DNA of 64,000 nucleotides, taken from Nageia nagi (Eukaryota; Pinophyta). This document shows positions 48,550-60,980 of this stretch, in pieces. The stretch spans positions 84,754,001 to 84,818,000 of the forward strand of contig JBITNC010000001.1 in NCBI GenBank assembly GCA_050084985.1. The letters run 5' to 3'. The position numbers and the translations under genes are program-made. Below the pieces are notes generated by a model, which saw nothing but the letters and a program-made list of their open reading frames with translations, had not been told where the DNA came from and did not search any database. Every line of letters starts with the position of its first letter. The first letter of the stretch is position 1.

Positions 48550-49530
48550 AAGAAATTAAACAATGTAATTTTCTAAAATATATATTACTTTTTTATTAAA
48601 AAAATTAACAAAAATAGGATTTTTTTTTTAATTTGATACCTAACCTCTTTCGAAAGTTGATACCTAGGATGTGTTCTTTCTCTCTAAATCTCTTTAGAAT
48701 CTTTCATATTCTTGAACATAATTGCTATATTCTTGAGAAGGCATCCATAACATAGTTCCTTAGCAACTTAGATCTCTATGATGCTCCTATGGATTTTATA
48801 CATGTAACATCATATTACATGGTAGTGGTGTTTTTTTTTCAAGGTGAAATAATGGGTTTTTTTATATTTATATTTATTTTTAAGGCTAAATAATGGGTTT
48901 TTAAATTTTAAATTTTATTTTCAAGGCTATAATGTGCAAAACAATATGGGCAAATGAATTTTAAATTTATTATTATTTTTACTTTCAAGGCTAAAAGATG
49001 TAAAAAGGTGGAAATTTATAGCATTTTGACTCTTTACGGCCATGAGCAAGGGTCAAAAAATTAGATAATCCTAAATTTCAAAATAATAAATTTTAGTTTG
49101 TGAGAGATTCAAAAAAATAAATTTTAGCTTGTAAGAGATTCAAGAAATAAATTTTAGCTTATAAGCGATGAATAGCCACTAAGAAAATCCCTGATCAAAC
49201 AACATTGAATAAAAATTTGAATGAACAATCCCTCCAATTCTACTTTGAAAAACCCTATTAAAATCCAAAAAAGTACCATAAACAATTACTAAGCAAGTAG
49301 GAGAAAAGAGCAATAAGAAGAAGAAGAAGAAGAGTACAAGATTCATAAGTTGCAGTAGGTTGAATTGCAATTTTACTATTTAATTATTCCTTGTTCATAG
49401 TGATATTGATTTGTGTAAATAGTTATATTATTTAATGATGCTTAAAACTTTATAAATACAATTGTCTTTTCATGATGTATATCTCAGTAGAAGCCATAGA
49501 TTATTTACATGTTCATGTACTATGAATAGG
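48550..49530. other. AT-rich sequence with loose repeats
   Basis: It contains repeated GGCTAAATAATGGGTTTTT-like units (48850-48905) and AAATTTTAGCTTGTAAGAGATTCAA-like units near 49080-49160. No gene is seen. Confidence 0.5.
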
Positions 49531-49537
49531 TGATAAA

Positions 49538-49992
49538 TTAACACCTCACCACCTTGTACATCCATATAGTATGAAAATCCATGTAAGAGTAGTTGAAAAT
49601 GGAATTTTCACCTAATGCCATCATATGCATGCATGCAAAATGTGGAGGAATATACATAACTCTTTTAATTACTGATAAGGTTACATAGTTTGGCTTTACA
49701 ATTAACAATTGCATGTGCATAAGGATCTCAAGATCCTTTTTAGAAAACCCATTTTGTGCATATCTTGCAATCATTGCATACCATGCAACTATTTATAAAA
49801 CCCATTTTATGTATATCCTATGACCAATGCATTCCATGTGTGTATGTTTATCATGCAACATGTTGATGAAATGAAACAACCAATATCATGAATTTTGTCA
49901 ATCAATATTGGATTTGTGTGTATTATTTCACATTGAGGATGCATGTCTATGCGGGCATAATGGGTTATTATATTGCATGGCATTCTACACAT
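49538..49992 (-). pseudogene. Pentatricopeptide repeat (PPR) protein fragment
   Basis: MIARYAQNGFSKKDLEILMH followed by LLIVKPNYVTLSVIKRV matches the plant PLS-type PPR consensus (MIAGYAQNG..KEAL..F..M...GVKPN..T). The stretch upstream (49800-49992) has scattered similar pieces such as NIHTWNALVIGYT. Only one to three repeats survive, with stops and frameshifts. PPR proteins bind organelle RNA, and this fragment is not functional. Confidence 0.65.
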
Positions 49993-50289
49993 ATGGAAGG
50001 GGTGGGGATCATTAGTTGTGAAGTACCAAACATTTACAAGGATTATGCATAGACTTTGTTTAGGTTGTTTGCTATATTTTTTAGCAATTATTTTTGTGTT
50101 TTATCTCCTAATATTAAAATGCACTAGATAATATTTTAAAATCATGTGCAAGTTGATATCAATGAGGAACCAAAAAGCAAAAGAGAGAGTCTTAACAAGG
50201 TTTCCTACATGAATAAGAGGTGCTTCATTGCATTAAGATGAGAATGACAATCAACCACTTCAAGTTAAAAACCCACTATAACTAATTCA

Positions 50290-51560
50290 TAACAATGTCC
50301 AAGGGGCTATGTAAGAGGTTGCTACAACACCAACACCAACAAGGTAGAAAAGAACAAGATTAGAATGAGAATGATCAACTTGGGACATGGCTACTGATCT
50401 TGAAGATGTGGAAGAGAATGAGATGTCAGTTAGGGGTGAAACTAAGAAGTGAAGAATCCCAATAATAGCTCTCACTAAATGGTTGTATGGGAGAACATTT
50501 TACATAAAAAAGGACCTTAAATAGTCCTCATAACTGAAGAAGAGGAAAATCTCATCGAATGATGCAAAGACATGGTTGCAATTGGCCATGGCCTTGAGAT
50601 TATCAATCTCAAGGAAGAGGTGGATCATATTTTCTAATCAAGATCAACTCCTTTGAAGGATGGGATTCCTAATAAATCTTGGTGGAGTGGTTTTAAGAGG
50701 AATCATCCATAATTATCATTACAAATAACTAAAGGTATTGACAATGATTGAGAAGTCAACCATTGAATCAAGGTTATATCTAAGTTATACACAACATTAG
50801 TTGTTATTTATGATGCAACCCTATATTCTCCTTATCAAATACAAAAATATGATGAGATAGGTATTCAAATTGGTAGGAATGGTTCAATGAGGGTATTGGG
50901 AAGAAGAGGAAGCAAGAATGTATCTTACATACTATCGAAGAGTAGGGAATGGCTCACTATTCTAGTTTGTGTAAATGTTGTTGGTTAAAGTATACCAAGC
51001 TTCTACATGTTTAAGGGAAAAAAACATCTACAATATTACATTGCAAGTTGTAAATAAGGTGCTTGTATGATGACCCAGCCACACAAATGGATGAAAAATT
51101 AACTTTTCCTAAATTAGTTATACCACTTTTCACTTTTATTCTTAGAGGAGTGTCACCAAAAAATAGGCATCTACTCATTTTGATGGCCATGGTAGCCATG
51201 TTGTTATAACAACAATCAAAGAGGCAAGGATGTTGGGCATTAACTTGCTAACTCTACCCACACACATATTGAACACATTACAACCATTATATGTAAGTGT
51301 GTTTTCACCCTTCAAAATATACTTGAAATTTAAATGAGCAACATGGATGAGAAAGTATACTAGGATAGAAATTAAGATGGTAGAACTGATTGAATTGGTA
51401 GTAAATCCTTGCAGAAAGTATTATCATCCTCAAATATCATAGGAGGTTTTAAAAGTACAAGTATATGGCCAATTAATCTTGATTCACTACCAATTGACAT
51501 GTATTTAGATGACTTATCAATTCACTACACCTGAGGAAGCTTCTATCATGAAAAACATAC
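50290..51560 (+). pseudogene. pogo/jerky-type DDE_1 transposase relic
   Basis: The frame near 50830-51000 reads YSPYQIQKYDEIGIQIGRNG, then VLGRRGSKNVSYILSKSREW and LTILVCVNVVG. The block near 51145-51200 reads RGVSPKNRHLLILMAM where active proteins have a FDGHGSH-like catalytic Asp motif. Further on, VSVFSPFKIY-like sequence and a C-terminal part follow with frameshifts. This is the DDE superfamily endonuclease (DDE_1) of the Tc1/mariner-pogo group. The N-terminal CENP-B-like DNA-binding part is not clear in the 50290-50640 stretch. The catalytic Asp motif is damaged by a frame change. Confidence 0.65.
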
Positions 51561-52790
51561 CAAGCCTCTTGGGTGCATCTGTTGCACATGATGAGGTGCA
51601 ACAATGTATGGAAACCACTGATGTTTATCTAGATGCACTTGGAAAAGGTATTAAAATAGTCATTGTTACCATTTAAGGTTTAATATTTAATGATACTATT
51701 TAATATTTAAAATATTGATTATTTGTTGTAGTTGGAGAAGCTATAGAAAATAGTTAGGCTATTTTAAGTGACCAATAAGGAGTGATGAATAATGAAGTCA
51801 TTACTAGATTGGATAAAGGTCTTAGCATTCCATTGGAGCATATCCCATTATCTTGTCTAGAGGAGGGATATATGAATCTTGGAGTGAACATGTACCCTGA
51901 ATAACAATAGGATACACTTTCCTTCACATCTCCACCACCCATGTGTCCCTTTGGTGAAATGATACACTATTATGCATATATTTTGACTTCTAATGGTGAT
52001 GGTAACTCATAATTTACCCAATACATATAATATTTTATGTAGGAATGTAAGAATAGTGTTAGTTTTCAAGTTAATAAAGTTAATGAACCCTAAGCTATTC
52101 CAAGAAGCATAAATTCCTAAAGCTCCCAATATGCATTTTCCACAAAAGAACAAATGCAGATAATGGAATTTGGTTAAGTACACAATCTCAACTCTTGAAA
52201 ATTGATAATTACATCAGTTTGTTAAAAAAATAAGAGGAAATGAAGAAAGAGATAGAATACCTAAAGTTAAGAAGGAAATAACAAACTAAAGAGAGAAATG
52301 CAGCAAGGATTCTAAAATTGGATGTGAAGGAACATCAAAAAGTGGAAAGGGAAATTAAGTGCAAAGAATGAGAACAATCGAGAATTTTGCAAAAGAAAGA
52401 AAAGGAGATGAAAAAAAGAACAACCAATGCTTCAAAAGGAACAAGAGAGAAAGTAAATAGAGATTGAAGTGGCCCATTAGGCATTGTAGTGAGAAAGGAG
52501 GTTAAGCAGTCCCCTAAACCCATTACCTAAAGGTAATCTTTTAATAGGGGATTTTCTTAACATAGATCTACCTACATTTTCTATTGCATTTAACTCTTAA
52601 CCTGTCAATACATCATATCTTGATTGCTCTCTAATTTTAAGTCAAGTATAATACATGACTTGTACTCAAATTTCAAACTCCATTGCAAATAATGTTATGA
52701 AAACTCCTTTTCTAGCATCACAACAAGATGAGAACATATACCTTGGAACTTCTCCACCTTTTCCAAGTTGAATTAAGTGATGCTGGGAAA
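51561..52790 (+). other. Possible continuation of the DDE_1 relic, charged coding-like sequence
   Basis: After an intron-like stretch (51655-51730), frames rich in Lys and Glu run at 52240-52500 (for example LQKKEKEMKKRTTNASKG) and resemble a coiled-coil C-terminal extension. Frameshifts and stops prevent a firm model. It could equally be a separate decayed gene. Confidence 0.3.
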
Positions 52791-55370
52791 GGGGCAATTA
52801 TATATGCCCATACTTTTTATGCATGGTTTAACTATTATGGATCTAGTTTTATGATCATTGTAATGGCTCTATATTTTTATAATAGTTCTATGTTTTTATA
52901 ATGGCTTTACATTTTCATCCATATCTAGGAATTGGAATGATTTTTTTTTGCAGTTGTAAAGGCTTTATGTTTTCATCCTTATGGATTACCTTAAATGCAA
53001 TATTTGATTTTCATTCTTATTTTTTTATCCTTGTGTTTTTCAATCAGTAATTGCTCTATATTTTTATATTTTTTTACTGATGTATGTATGTATATTAGGA
53101 AAATCATGTAAGTTTATTTTAATTTCAATCATATCACAAAGAGATCATACAAGAGCTAAAATATTTAACCATGGGTTCCATGCCTCTAAGGATATAACAA
53201 TTATACTTCCCACCTACTACTTGAATTTTATACTACCCATGTTAGTTCTATCTTACAACTCAAAAATGCATTACACTCTTGCACTTATCATAGTCAAAAT
53301 AATTACCAAGGCCACACTAGCCATAGGGCTATACTTTATGGGACTAATATATCATTACTCAACATGTCTTTACTAAACTCATTATAATTAGTTGTTGGTA
53401 ATAGGAAAGTGGAATGAAATCTTCATATCTATTTGATGTTTAGGTTGGTATGATCTACCAAATATTTAAACATATGCCTTTTGTAATCACAAGTTTCCCA
53501 TCCAAAATACAAGGATAAAAAAATTGAAATTGTAAAAACTTTTCAATGGCATGGAAAAATCAATCTTGAAGAAATCAATAAGGAATAATCACTAAAATAT
53601 TTGAATGAATGTAAAATCCTATTGCGAGCAAGTTTGGTTGACAACAATTTTATGTAGTATATAATATATATGACTCTACTAGAGTAAGTTACTTTCTTGG
53701 TGTGGAATGAGTATGCCATATAATCCATTAAACTACGCAAGTTTTTTTCTTGTATCTACATAAAAATAAATAGGAATGAGGGGCATAAATTCTTGTTGAT
53801 AGCTTAAGAAACCCCAATCAAAGTTAGAAAACCAACTTAAGAAAGTAAAAAAAATTTGGTTTATGAAAGTCCTACAAAAACATTTTTAGTAAAGATGAGG
53901 ATTATCTTATCAACATTGTTCCATGTATTACTGATCTAGTACTATGTGCCCAAGTCATGAGTAATTTTAAAAATGTTCCATTTCTATCATTGAGGTTGAG
54001 GTATGAGCATGATTTACAGATATGTATGTTAGTAAGGTTTGAAGTTTTACCAAGTGGATTGCATATCCAACATGATGTGCCCAATAATTAATCTAAAGTG
54101 ACTTATGAATATTATATCTTAGTATTTGTATATTTTGATGGATCTTGGTATTGATCATAGTCACTCTTAGTACTAGTTCCTTACTGAGTAATTTGTGTAC
54201 CCATGGCTTTGCTTATTGTAGATATTAAAAAATAACACTTTTTGAGTAGAGATATTTTATGAACTTGACATACTGTAACTCATTATTTGATTTATTTTTA
54301 ATATTTATTGTACAAAAAAAAAACTACTCAAAAGATCAAATTAGAGAAAAAAGTGACTTAAAACACAAATATGAGCAAAAGTGGGTATTCAACCCAAATA
54401 ACTTAGGTTCACTCAAGAGGTATATAACTCAATCACAAATTAGAAAAAGGAGTCCTAATTCATTTTCTCACATAGTCTCTTATATTTTTCTCTCATAATT
54501 GTTTCTCCAAGATTATTGCTAGGGTTGGAGACAAGTTTTTGAAGGATTCAAGGTTTTCATCACAAATATCCATCAAATTCGTAAAAGATTGAGTTAAAAT
54601 TGATGAGGCAACCTTTCTATATAATTTATATGGTTGAATTATTATATTATTATATGTATTACATGTATTCAAGGTTTTTATAGGGTTTGAAAGCAATTCA
54701 ACTATAGAGATTCTTGGGAAGACCTACCTCTTGTATCCTCCACCAAATTATGTGCATGTGTATGATGTTTAAGGTAAAATAATGATATATTATATTTCCA
54801 CCATTAAAATTATTATTTTAATCTATAATATAGCTTAAAAAAACATTGTGAACACTCATTAGATTTTATGGGTATCATCGAATCTAATTGATTCAAGGAT
54901 ATTTAAGGATTTTTGCATTTAAAGCATTTTAAGGTTTTCAAGTCTTAGATCTCAAATTTAGCCATAAAAGCATGTAAATATTGCTTCCTTAGTTTAAATC
55001 CATCAATTAAGTTTTCTAAAGAGCATATATACTAAAGAATTTGCATAATATGCATATATAATTTGTTTGTTCTCAATGACTTCAGGGCTTGGGGGGCTCA
55101 CATGCCATTTGAAGTGAGGAAACTCACTTCATGCTCACCTAGGTGAATAAAAGGGCCTAGTTTTGGAGGTCCCCCTTCCCATTTATATGCATTTAGGGTT
55201 TCTTAAGGTTCTTGCGAAGTTTTGGCTTTATATTCAAAGATATAAACCTACCTTTATTAAGATTGCTAGCTAATGCTCATTAAGTAAAGTAGAGTTGTGT
55301 AAGTTGAAGTTTGTGTGTGCATTTGACTTGTTTATTCTAGTCAAATTAGAAATAGCATAAATTTTGACCT
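52791..55370. other. AT-rich spacer; right part probably includes the left LTR of element 3
   Basis: No gene is recognised. Because a primer site starts at 55379, the sequence just before it should be the left LTR of element 3, but its start cannot be set because the matching right LTR is not in the window. Confidence 0.45.
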
Positions 55371-55378
55371 ACATTAAA

Positions 55379-55396
55379 TGGTGAACCCAATGTGAA
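55379..55396 (+). other. Primer binding site, tRNA-Trp-like (element 3)
   Basis: TGGTGAACCCAATGTGAA differs from the element 1 site at two bases, both transitions at a CG-containing part (CGACG to CAATG). Confidence 0.65.
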
Positions 55397-57130
55397 ATGA
55401 CTACAAACTTTAAATTTGATATTTTCTTCACATTTTTCCTTTAATTTTCAAGTTTTGCTATTTTTGGTGTTTCTTGATTTTCTTTTTTTCACCCACCCAA
55501 GTGGGAAAAAATAAGTAAAATCCTATCCAATTTAAGATCAAATTTGAGTGAGATTTTGACAAGAAAGCCTAAGGAGAGTGCCTAGCTAGATATGAGATTT
55601 GGAGCTTTGATCTACCATTTTTTCCTAGTCATGATTAGAATCGCGCTTGGTAATAGTCATGTTGTAGATAGAAATAGAGGTAATAAGTTAGAGGAAGGTT
55701 TTAGATTAATTTTGAAGCTCAAAATACACTCTATCCTAGGTGCATAACACCTAGAACTAGATGCATTATGCCCTAGAGACTACTAGCTAGGCACATCATG
55801 CTTAGGCCTAGGCACACTATGCTTAGGTACCAGATCCCCAAGAATAAAGTGCCAAGCCCTTTGGTGTACTACACCTTGGAAGTAGCAGATTTTGAGTCCT
55901 AAAATTGACCCTACGTGCACCATGCCCCTAAATAAAGGCCAATTTTTCTTAGTTCAAACTTAGTTAAGATGCGGTTCCAATTGTGCCTAGGACCAATGAA
56001 CTTTAATTTTTCATTTTTTAGTAAAAACTTTATAATAGGGTGTGGATTTTTTGCTTTTCATAGCTAAACATAGTGGTGTAACATTGTAGGGAATGTGTTT
56101 GCACCCATGATAAGGTGTGCATCCATTATTATTTTTATTTTTGCTTAGTTTCCTTGGTGATTGGCTTTAGATTGTTTAAAGATCTCTCATTTTGGGAGGG
56201 ACTTGTAACCTACTTGGGTTTATACTTGAAGCAAGAGGGAACATTCTTTTATAGGTAAGAATTTGAATTCCTTTTTGTACCTTATTCATGCCATTTTAGT
56301 GCTTGGTACATCTTAGTCTTGCCTTGTTTTGATTTATGTAGTAGTAAAAATTGCATTCATCCATGGGGGGTATTATTGCATACACAAGAAAGTTAGTTGG
56401 ACTTAAAATTCATATCTTGAATTAGGGTTTTTTTTTTTTATGGAATTTGTTTACTCTTTGTTGAGTTCATATAAAATCATTTCTATAATTCATTCCATTT
56501 TAAAAGAATAAGGCTATCAAAAAAGCATACTTATTAAGGGATTTCCATCATTATTGAGGGAGTAGTTTGCACTTCATGTTAATTGCATATCATATATATT
56601 TTTTGTACTAAAGTGCATCAAAATCCTAGGGAGTTACTAGGGCACATGGATATTATTACCATGAAATAACTCATACTCAAAGATTAAAATTGAAGTGGGA
56701 GCCCCTTTCTATTTTGGATAGCTTCCTATAGAGGTACCTATGTATCCTTGCAAAATGATCTACACCCTTAGAAGGTTGAGCCTTTTCCCTAATAAATACT
56801 TGACTAGAATCATTGTGTCTAGGGAAACTTAAAGAAGGTTATGTCAAAATGAACAATTTACATTAAAATATATCAAAACTAAAAAGATAAGTGCCTAATT
56901 GAACAAAGAATAAACTACAACAAATAAACAAAAATTTCTATCTCAAATCATTGCTATCTTCATATAGTGCTTGCATATCATCTTAAGTGTTTGTTTTAAA
57001 CTTGCACCAAACTAAATAAGAATAAATTAAAAAACAAATAATAAGCTTTATGTTTGGTGTTTTTTTCATTCCTATTTGTACTTTCACTTCCATTGTACTC
57101 ATATTTGTAAAAGTTCTACATTGTAGTTTT
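55397..57130 (+). other. Leader of element 3 with recurring CTAGGCAC-ATGC motifs
   Basis: No gene. Between 55737 and 55925, related pieces such as CTAGGCACATCATGCTTAGG, CTAGGCACACTATGCTTAGG and CTAGGTGCATAACACCTAG recur, partly palindromic. Confidence 0.6.
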
Positions 57131-57136
57131 GTTATA

Positions 57137-59330
57137 ATGGAGCCCGATCTATTTGAAGATCCAATTTGGTATAAGGATTCCCTTGTGGGAACGGTGGAAA
57201 CAAGGGATCAAAAGAAACAAAAAGAGGAAACTAAGATAAAGGATGATCCAAAAAATAGTGTGGATAATCAATACATTAGCATTCATAAGGCTTTACAAAC
57301 CTTTCAATGTCCTACACCTAAATAAATGGAAAGAGTGATGGAGGAAGTTCACAACACAAGTAGTCCCATACCACAAGCTTCTCCAAAATTGTATGGAATG
57401 CTAAAAGATGTTCCAATTTGGTTTGATAAGTACAATAATGCCATCATGAGTTGGAGTGTACCATAAGATTTTATTGTTACCTCTTTATAATTTAATAAAA
57501 AAGATTCTAATAAAAGAAATTGGTACCAAGAGATGATGGATAACATTAAAAAGAAAATCCCTCAACTAGCCATCTCACAAAGTGATCTTAATCCACCCAA
57601 AAACACCCACTGCACAAAATGTTGACCAAGGTTGATTTCCACATCAAGAATGCAAACTATATACCACTCAAGATACCATATTTAAAACACCTCAACCATC
57701 CAATGAACCTCTATTTGTGGAGAACCTGCAACCAAATATTGATTTACTTAATTTTGAACAAAATATAAAATAGGCATAAGAAATATTTAACTAGAGGTTA
57801 TCCCAAGAAAAACCATCATTTCTCAACCTCAACCCCACTTAAAGTTGAAAAATAATAATATTTTCAAAACACAATACCCAAATTTTAAAATGTTGTTCAA
57901 CATAACATATCTCCTCCATTTCAAAGGGTAATGAACTCCAACTAAGACAATTCTTCTCAAAACATTGCCTTCCAAAATTCACCTAATGTATAAAACATTA
58001 ATGCTAATAATTTTCAAATCCCACAAAATCAAGTGTCTTGGAGCATTAATACACAAGTCCAAACCCCCCATATTGATCAATCAAACCAAGCTAATCTTGA
58101 TGATTGGGATAGCCTTGGTCAAACTTTTGTGCAAAACCAACCATATACCCAAAGTGGATCAAACCAAGTTATGACTCACTTTCAAACTCTTCCATTCCAT
58201 AATACTTGTAGTGGACTAAACCAAGATATATATCACTTCAAAAATATTTCATTTCAAAATACTTTCAACCATAATATGCAAAACCTTCATGGAATTCATA
58301 ACTCCACTCAAAATACCAACCAACACAATACCCAATAAGGTTCCTCAAATACATCCATGTAGGAGATGCAAAAATAGGTGGCTGATTTACATGCAAGTCA
58401 AAATTATAATATTTCACATGGTACAAAATAATAGAAATTTTATGGTATGCAATAGAATAGTGGTCAATATATGCAACAAACTTGTGTCTCTAATATCCAA
58501 TTTCAGCCCCAAGATCAACAACAAGTATATAACCAAAATCTTGGGCACAAAACACAATGATCATCATGTGGTTAATAAAGTACATTATATAACCCCAATG
58601 TATATGCTTTGGAGAGGCAAGTGAGTTTGTTCAATAAGCTAAATTAGTCTTATGGTGTACGAAATCCACCCCATGGTGGACCAAATTCACCATTTGGAGT
58701 ACCTAATGTGCATGAGGAAATCCAAATTATAAGAAGGTTATAAGAGTTAGAAGCTAAAAAAAATAATTTGGAATCATCTAAAGTGATTTATGGAGAGATA
58801 TGTAATAATCATATAATTCATTGTATTCCCATAAGCACTTACCCCAAGAAGTTTGTGATGTGCAAAATAGACAAGTTCAAAAGTAAGGAGGATCCAAAAG
58901 AGCATTTGAGGCACTTCAAACATGCTTGTTATTTGATTCCAAATGATAATGCTCTCTTATTGAGAACTTTTAATATGAATATTTGGGGACAAGCTATGAA
59001 TTTGTACAATTCACTTCCACAACATAGGTTGTATTCACTTGAGCAACTTGCAAACCTCTTTCTTGAACATTTCTTTATCAATATCAAGAAGAGGGATTCC
59101 ATTATAAATTTGATGAAGTTGGCTCAATTTGATAAACAATCTATTTCTAACTATGTTTATAGGTGGCAATATTTAATTATATATATGAAATTCTCTTATC
59201 CTAAAGAGGAGTTGGTGAGACCATTTATCAAAAGTTACATTAGGCAAATCTCTACATATCTACAAATACAACAACATATGACCTTTGAGGAAACAATTTT
59301 CCAAGAAAGTTTATTTAGGAGGTAATGATT
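57137..59330 (+). pseudogene. gag: gag of element 3
   Basis: The N-terminal part starts MEPDLFEDPIWYKDSLVGTV. A long Asn/Gln/Pro-rich low-complexity region (57570-58600) follows with several frame changes. The capsid-like core is an intact stretch at 58768-59325: FKSKEDPKEHLRHFKHACYL, LLRTFNMNIWGQAMNLYNSL, YSLEQLANLFLEHFFINIKK and QSISNYVYRW. This is the Retrotrans_gag domain. Downstream (59690-59770), CDFHRVQCHNTKYSMYLCN stands where the zinc knuckle is expected. The order matches element 1 gag. Stops are mostly TAG or TAA replacing Gln. Confidence 0.78.
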
Positions 59331-60379
59331 CACAATAGTAAGATTAAGGTGGTAAATAAGGAAAATGATAATCATGATTATGGATCTAATAAGAGTGGTG
59401 TTATGAATGTAGGTAAGCCCCAAGTCAACCAATTGATGTTCCAAGCACCACCACCACTTCTAGTGCAAAATATTTAGTAGGATAATCAAATGAATACACC
59501 TAGTCAAACTTATAGCTAGAATCAAGTGCAAGGTAGGAATTAGAATTAAGCATAAGGGCCATCTTCTAGGCCACAAAGGAAGTTTGATCCTTTGGGTGAA
59601 CCATTGTCCAAAATATTCATAAAAATCAATGATGCTAAACTATTGAGATTACCAAAAGTACAATGAGATCCTTCTTGGGCCACCAAACCATGGTATAAAT
59701 ATGCTGAGTTTTGTGATTTTCATAGGGTACAATGCCATAACACCAAATATTCCATGTATCTATGTAATATCATTTAGAGCTTTATAGATTCAGGGAAGTT
59801 AATGCTTAATGGTACCTCTTTGGATCCTAACATTAATTTACAAGTATATTCGATTTCATTGCCTCAATGGGGTGTGAACCAAGTTGGTACCACTAGTCAT
59901 TATTATCAAACTTCTTAGACTATACCTTATAACTATAGAACACAACAATAATATGTTAGGGAAGTAGAATAAGAACAGGCTCAAATGCACTTTGTAGGTA
60001 TGGTTAATGTTACCACCATGGCTAACCAATACAAATACAAGGGAAAGGGTAAATGATAAAATCACAAGGAGATGAGGGTGGATATTAATATGCCTAATAA
60101 TATCCCTCATCCTCATACTCTAGCATATGAAGGTGTTAAGGAGAAGTTACAGGGTGAATTGGAGTAGTCGCTAATACTTACCCCCAAAAAATTCTCTCTA
60201 TGGGACCTTATAAAAAATTCTCATTAGCATAGAGAGGATTTGGACTAGATCTTACAAACTATAGAGTTGGATGCCTCAGATCCTAATACTTTCATCAAAT
60301 TTATTGGGAATGTACAAATGAACATAAAGCCATTCATTCCATTCTTTTAGCATGAGATTTGAAATGTTGCAAGTCAGAA

Positions 60380-60960
60380 GTATAAGGATCCTCCCTTGCA
60401 CATTATTGTTCATGTTGGTAGAAAATATTTTAAGAGGGTGCCTATAGATGGTGGATCAACCATCAATGTGGTTTAATCATTAGTATTGGACAAGCTTAGC
60501 TTACCTTTATCACATTTTAAGGCTCCCACGCTTATTTTATAAGCTTTCAACAATCAATTATGCAACACATTGGGTAGTGTCATATTGCCTATGTTAGTGG
60601 GATCCAATACCATTCATGGATGATTTTAGGTGATAGAGGGAGAGCAACAATACAATTTCCTACTTGGCAAGCTTAGGATTAGATAGATGGAGTGCATCCC
60701 TTCCACATTGCATGGTTGTGTAAAATATCTTGAGGATGGGATCATGCATTGCATATGTATGGATGAGGAACGTTTAAATCATTGTAACCTTACTGAGTTA
60801 CCTAATGGCCCTATCCTTCCATCAAACTACATATTTATTCATATTATCTATGTTGACCAAGATCTATTATCTCTTGGTACTATTATTAATGCAAAATCTC
60901 AAGAAGTAAAATCTGAATTAATTAATAAGATTGTCCCAACTAAAATAAAAAAAAAACTCC
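60380..60960 (+). pseudogene. Aspartic protease of element 3
   Basis: HIIVHVGRKYFKRVPIDGGS continues TINVV, the D-G/S-G active site of gypsy proteases. It then reads LDKLSLPLSHFKAPTLIL, FNNQLCNTLGSVILPMLVGS, EGEQQYNFLLGK and MECIPSTLHGCVKYLEDG, the usual C-terminal half. A short open tail follows to 60980. Fusion to gag is likely but the intervening stops prevent proof. This copy is inactive. Confidence 0.75.
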
Positions 60961-60980
60961 ATAGATGCACAAAAATATGA

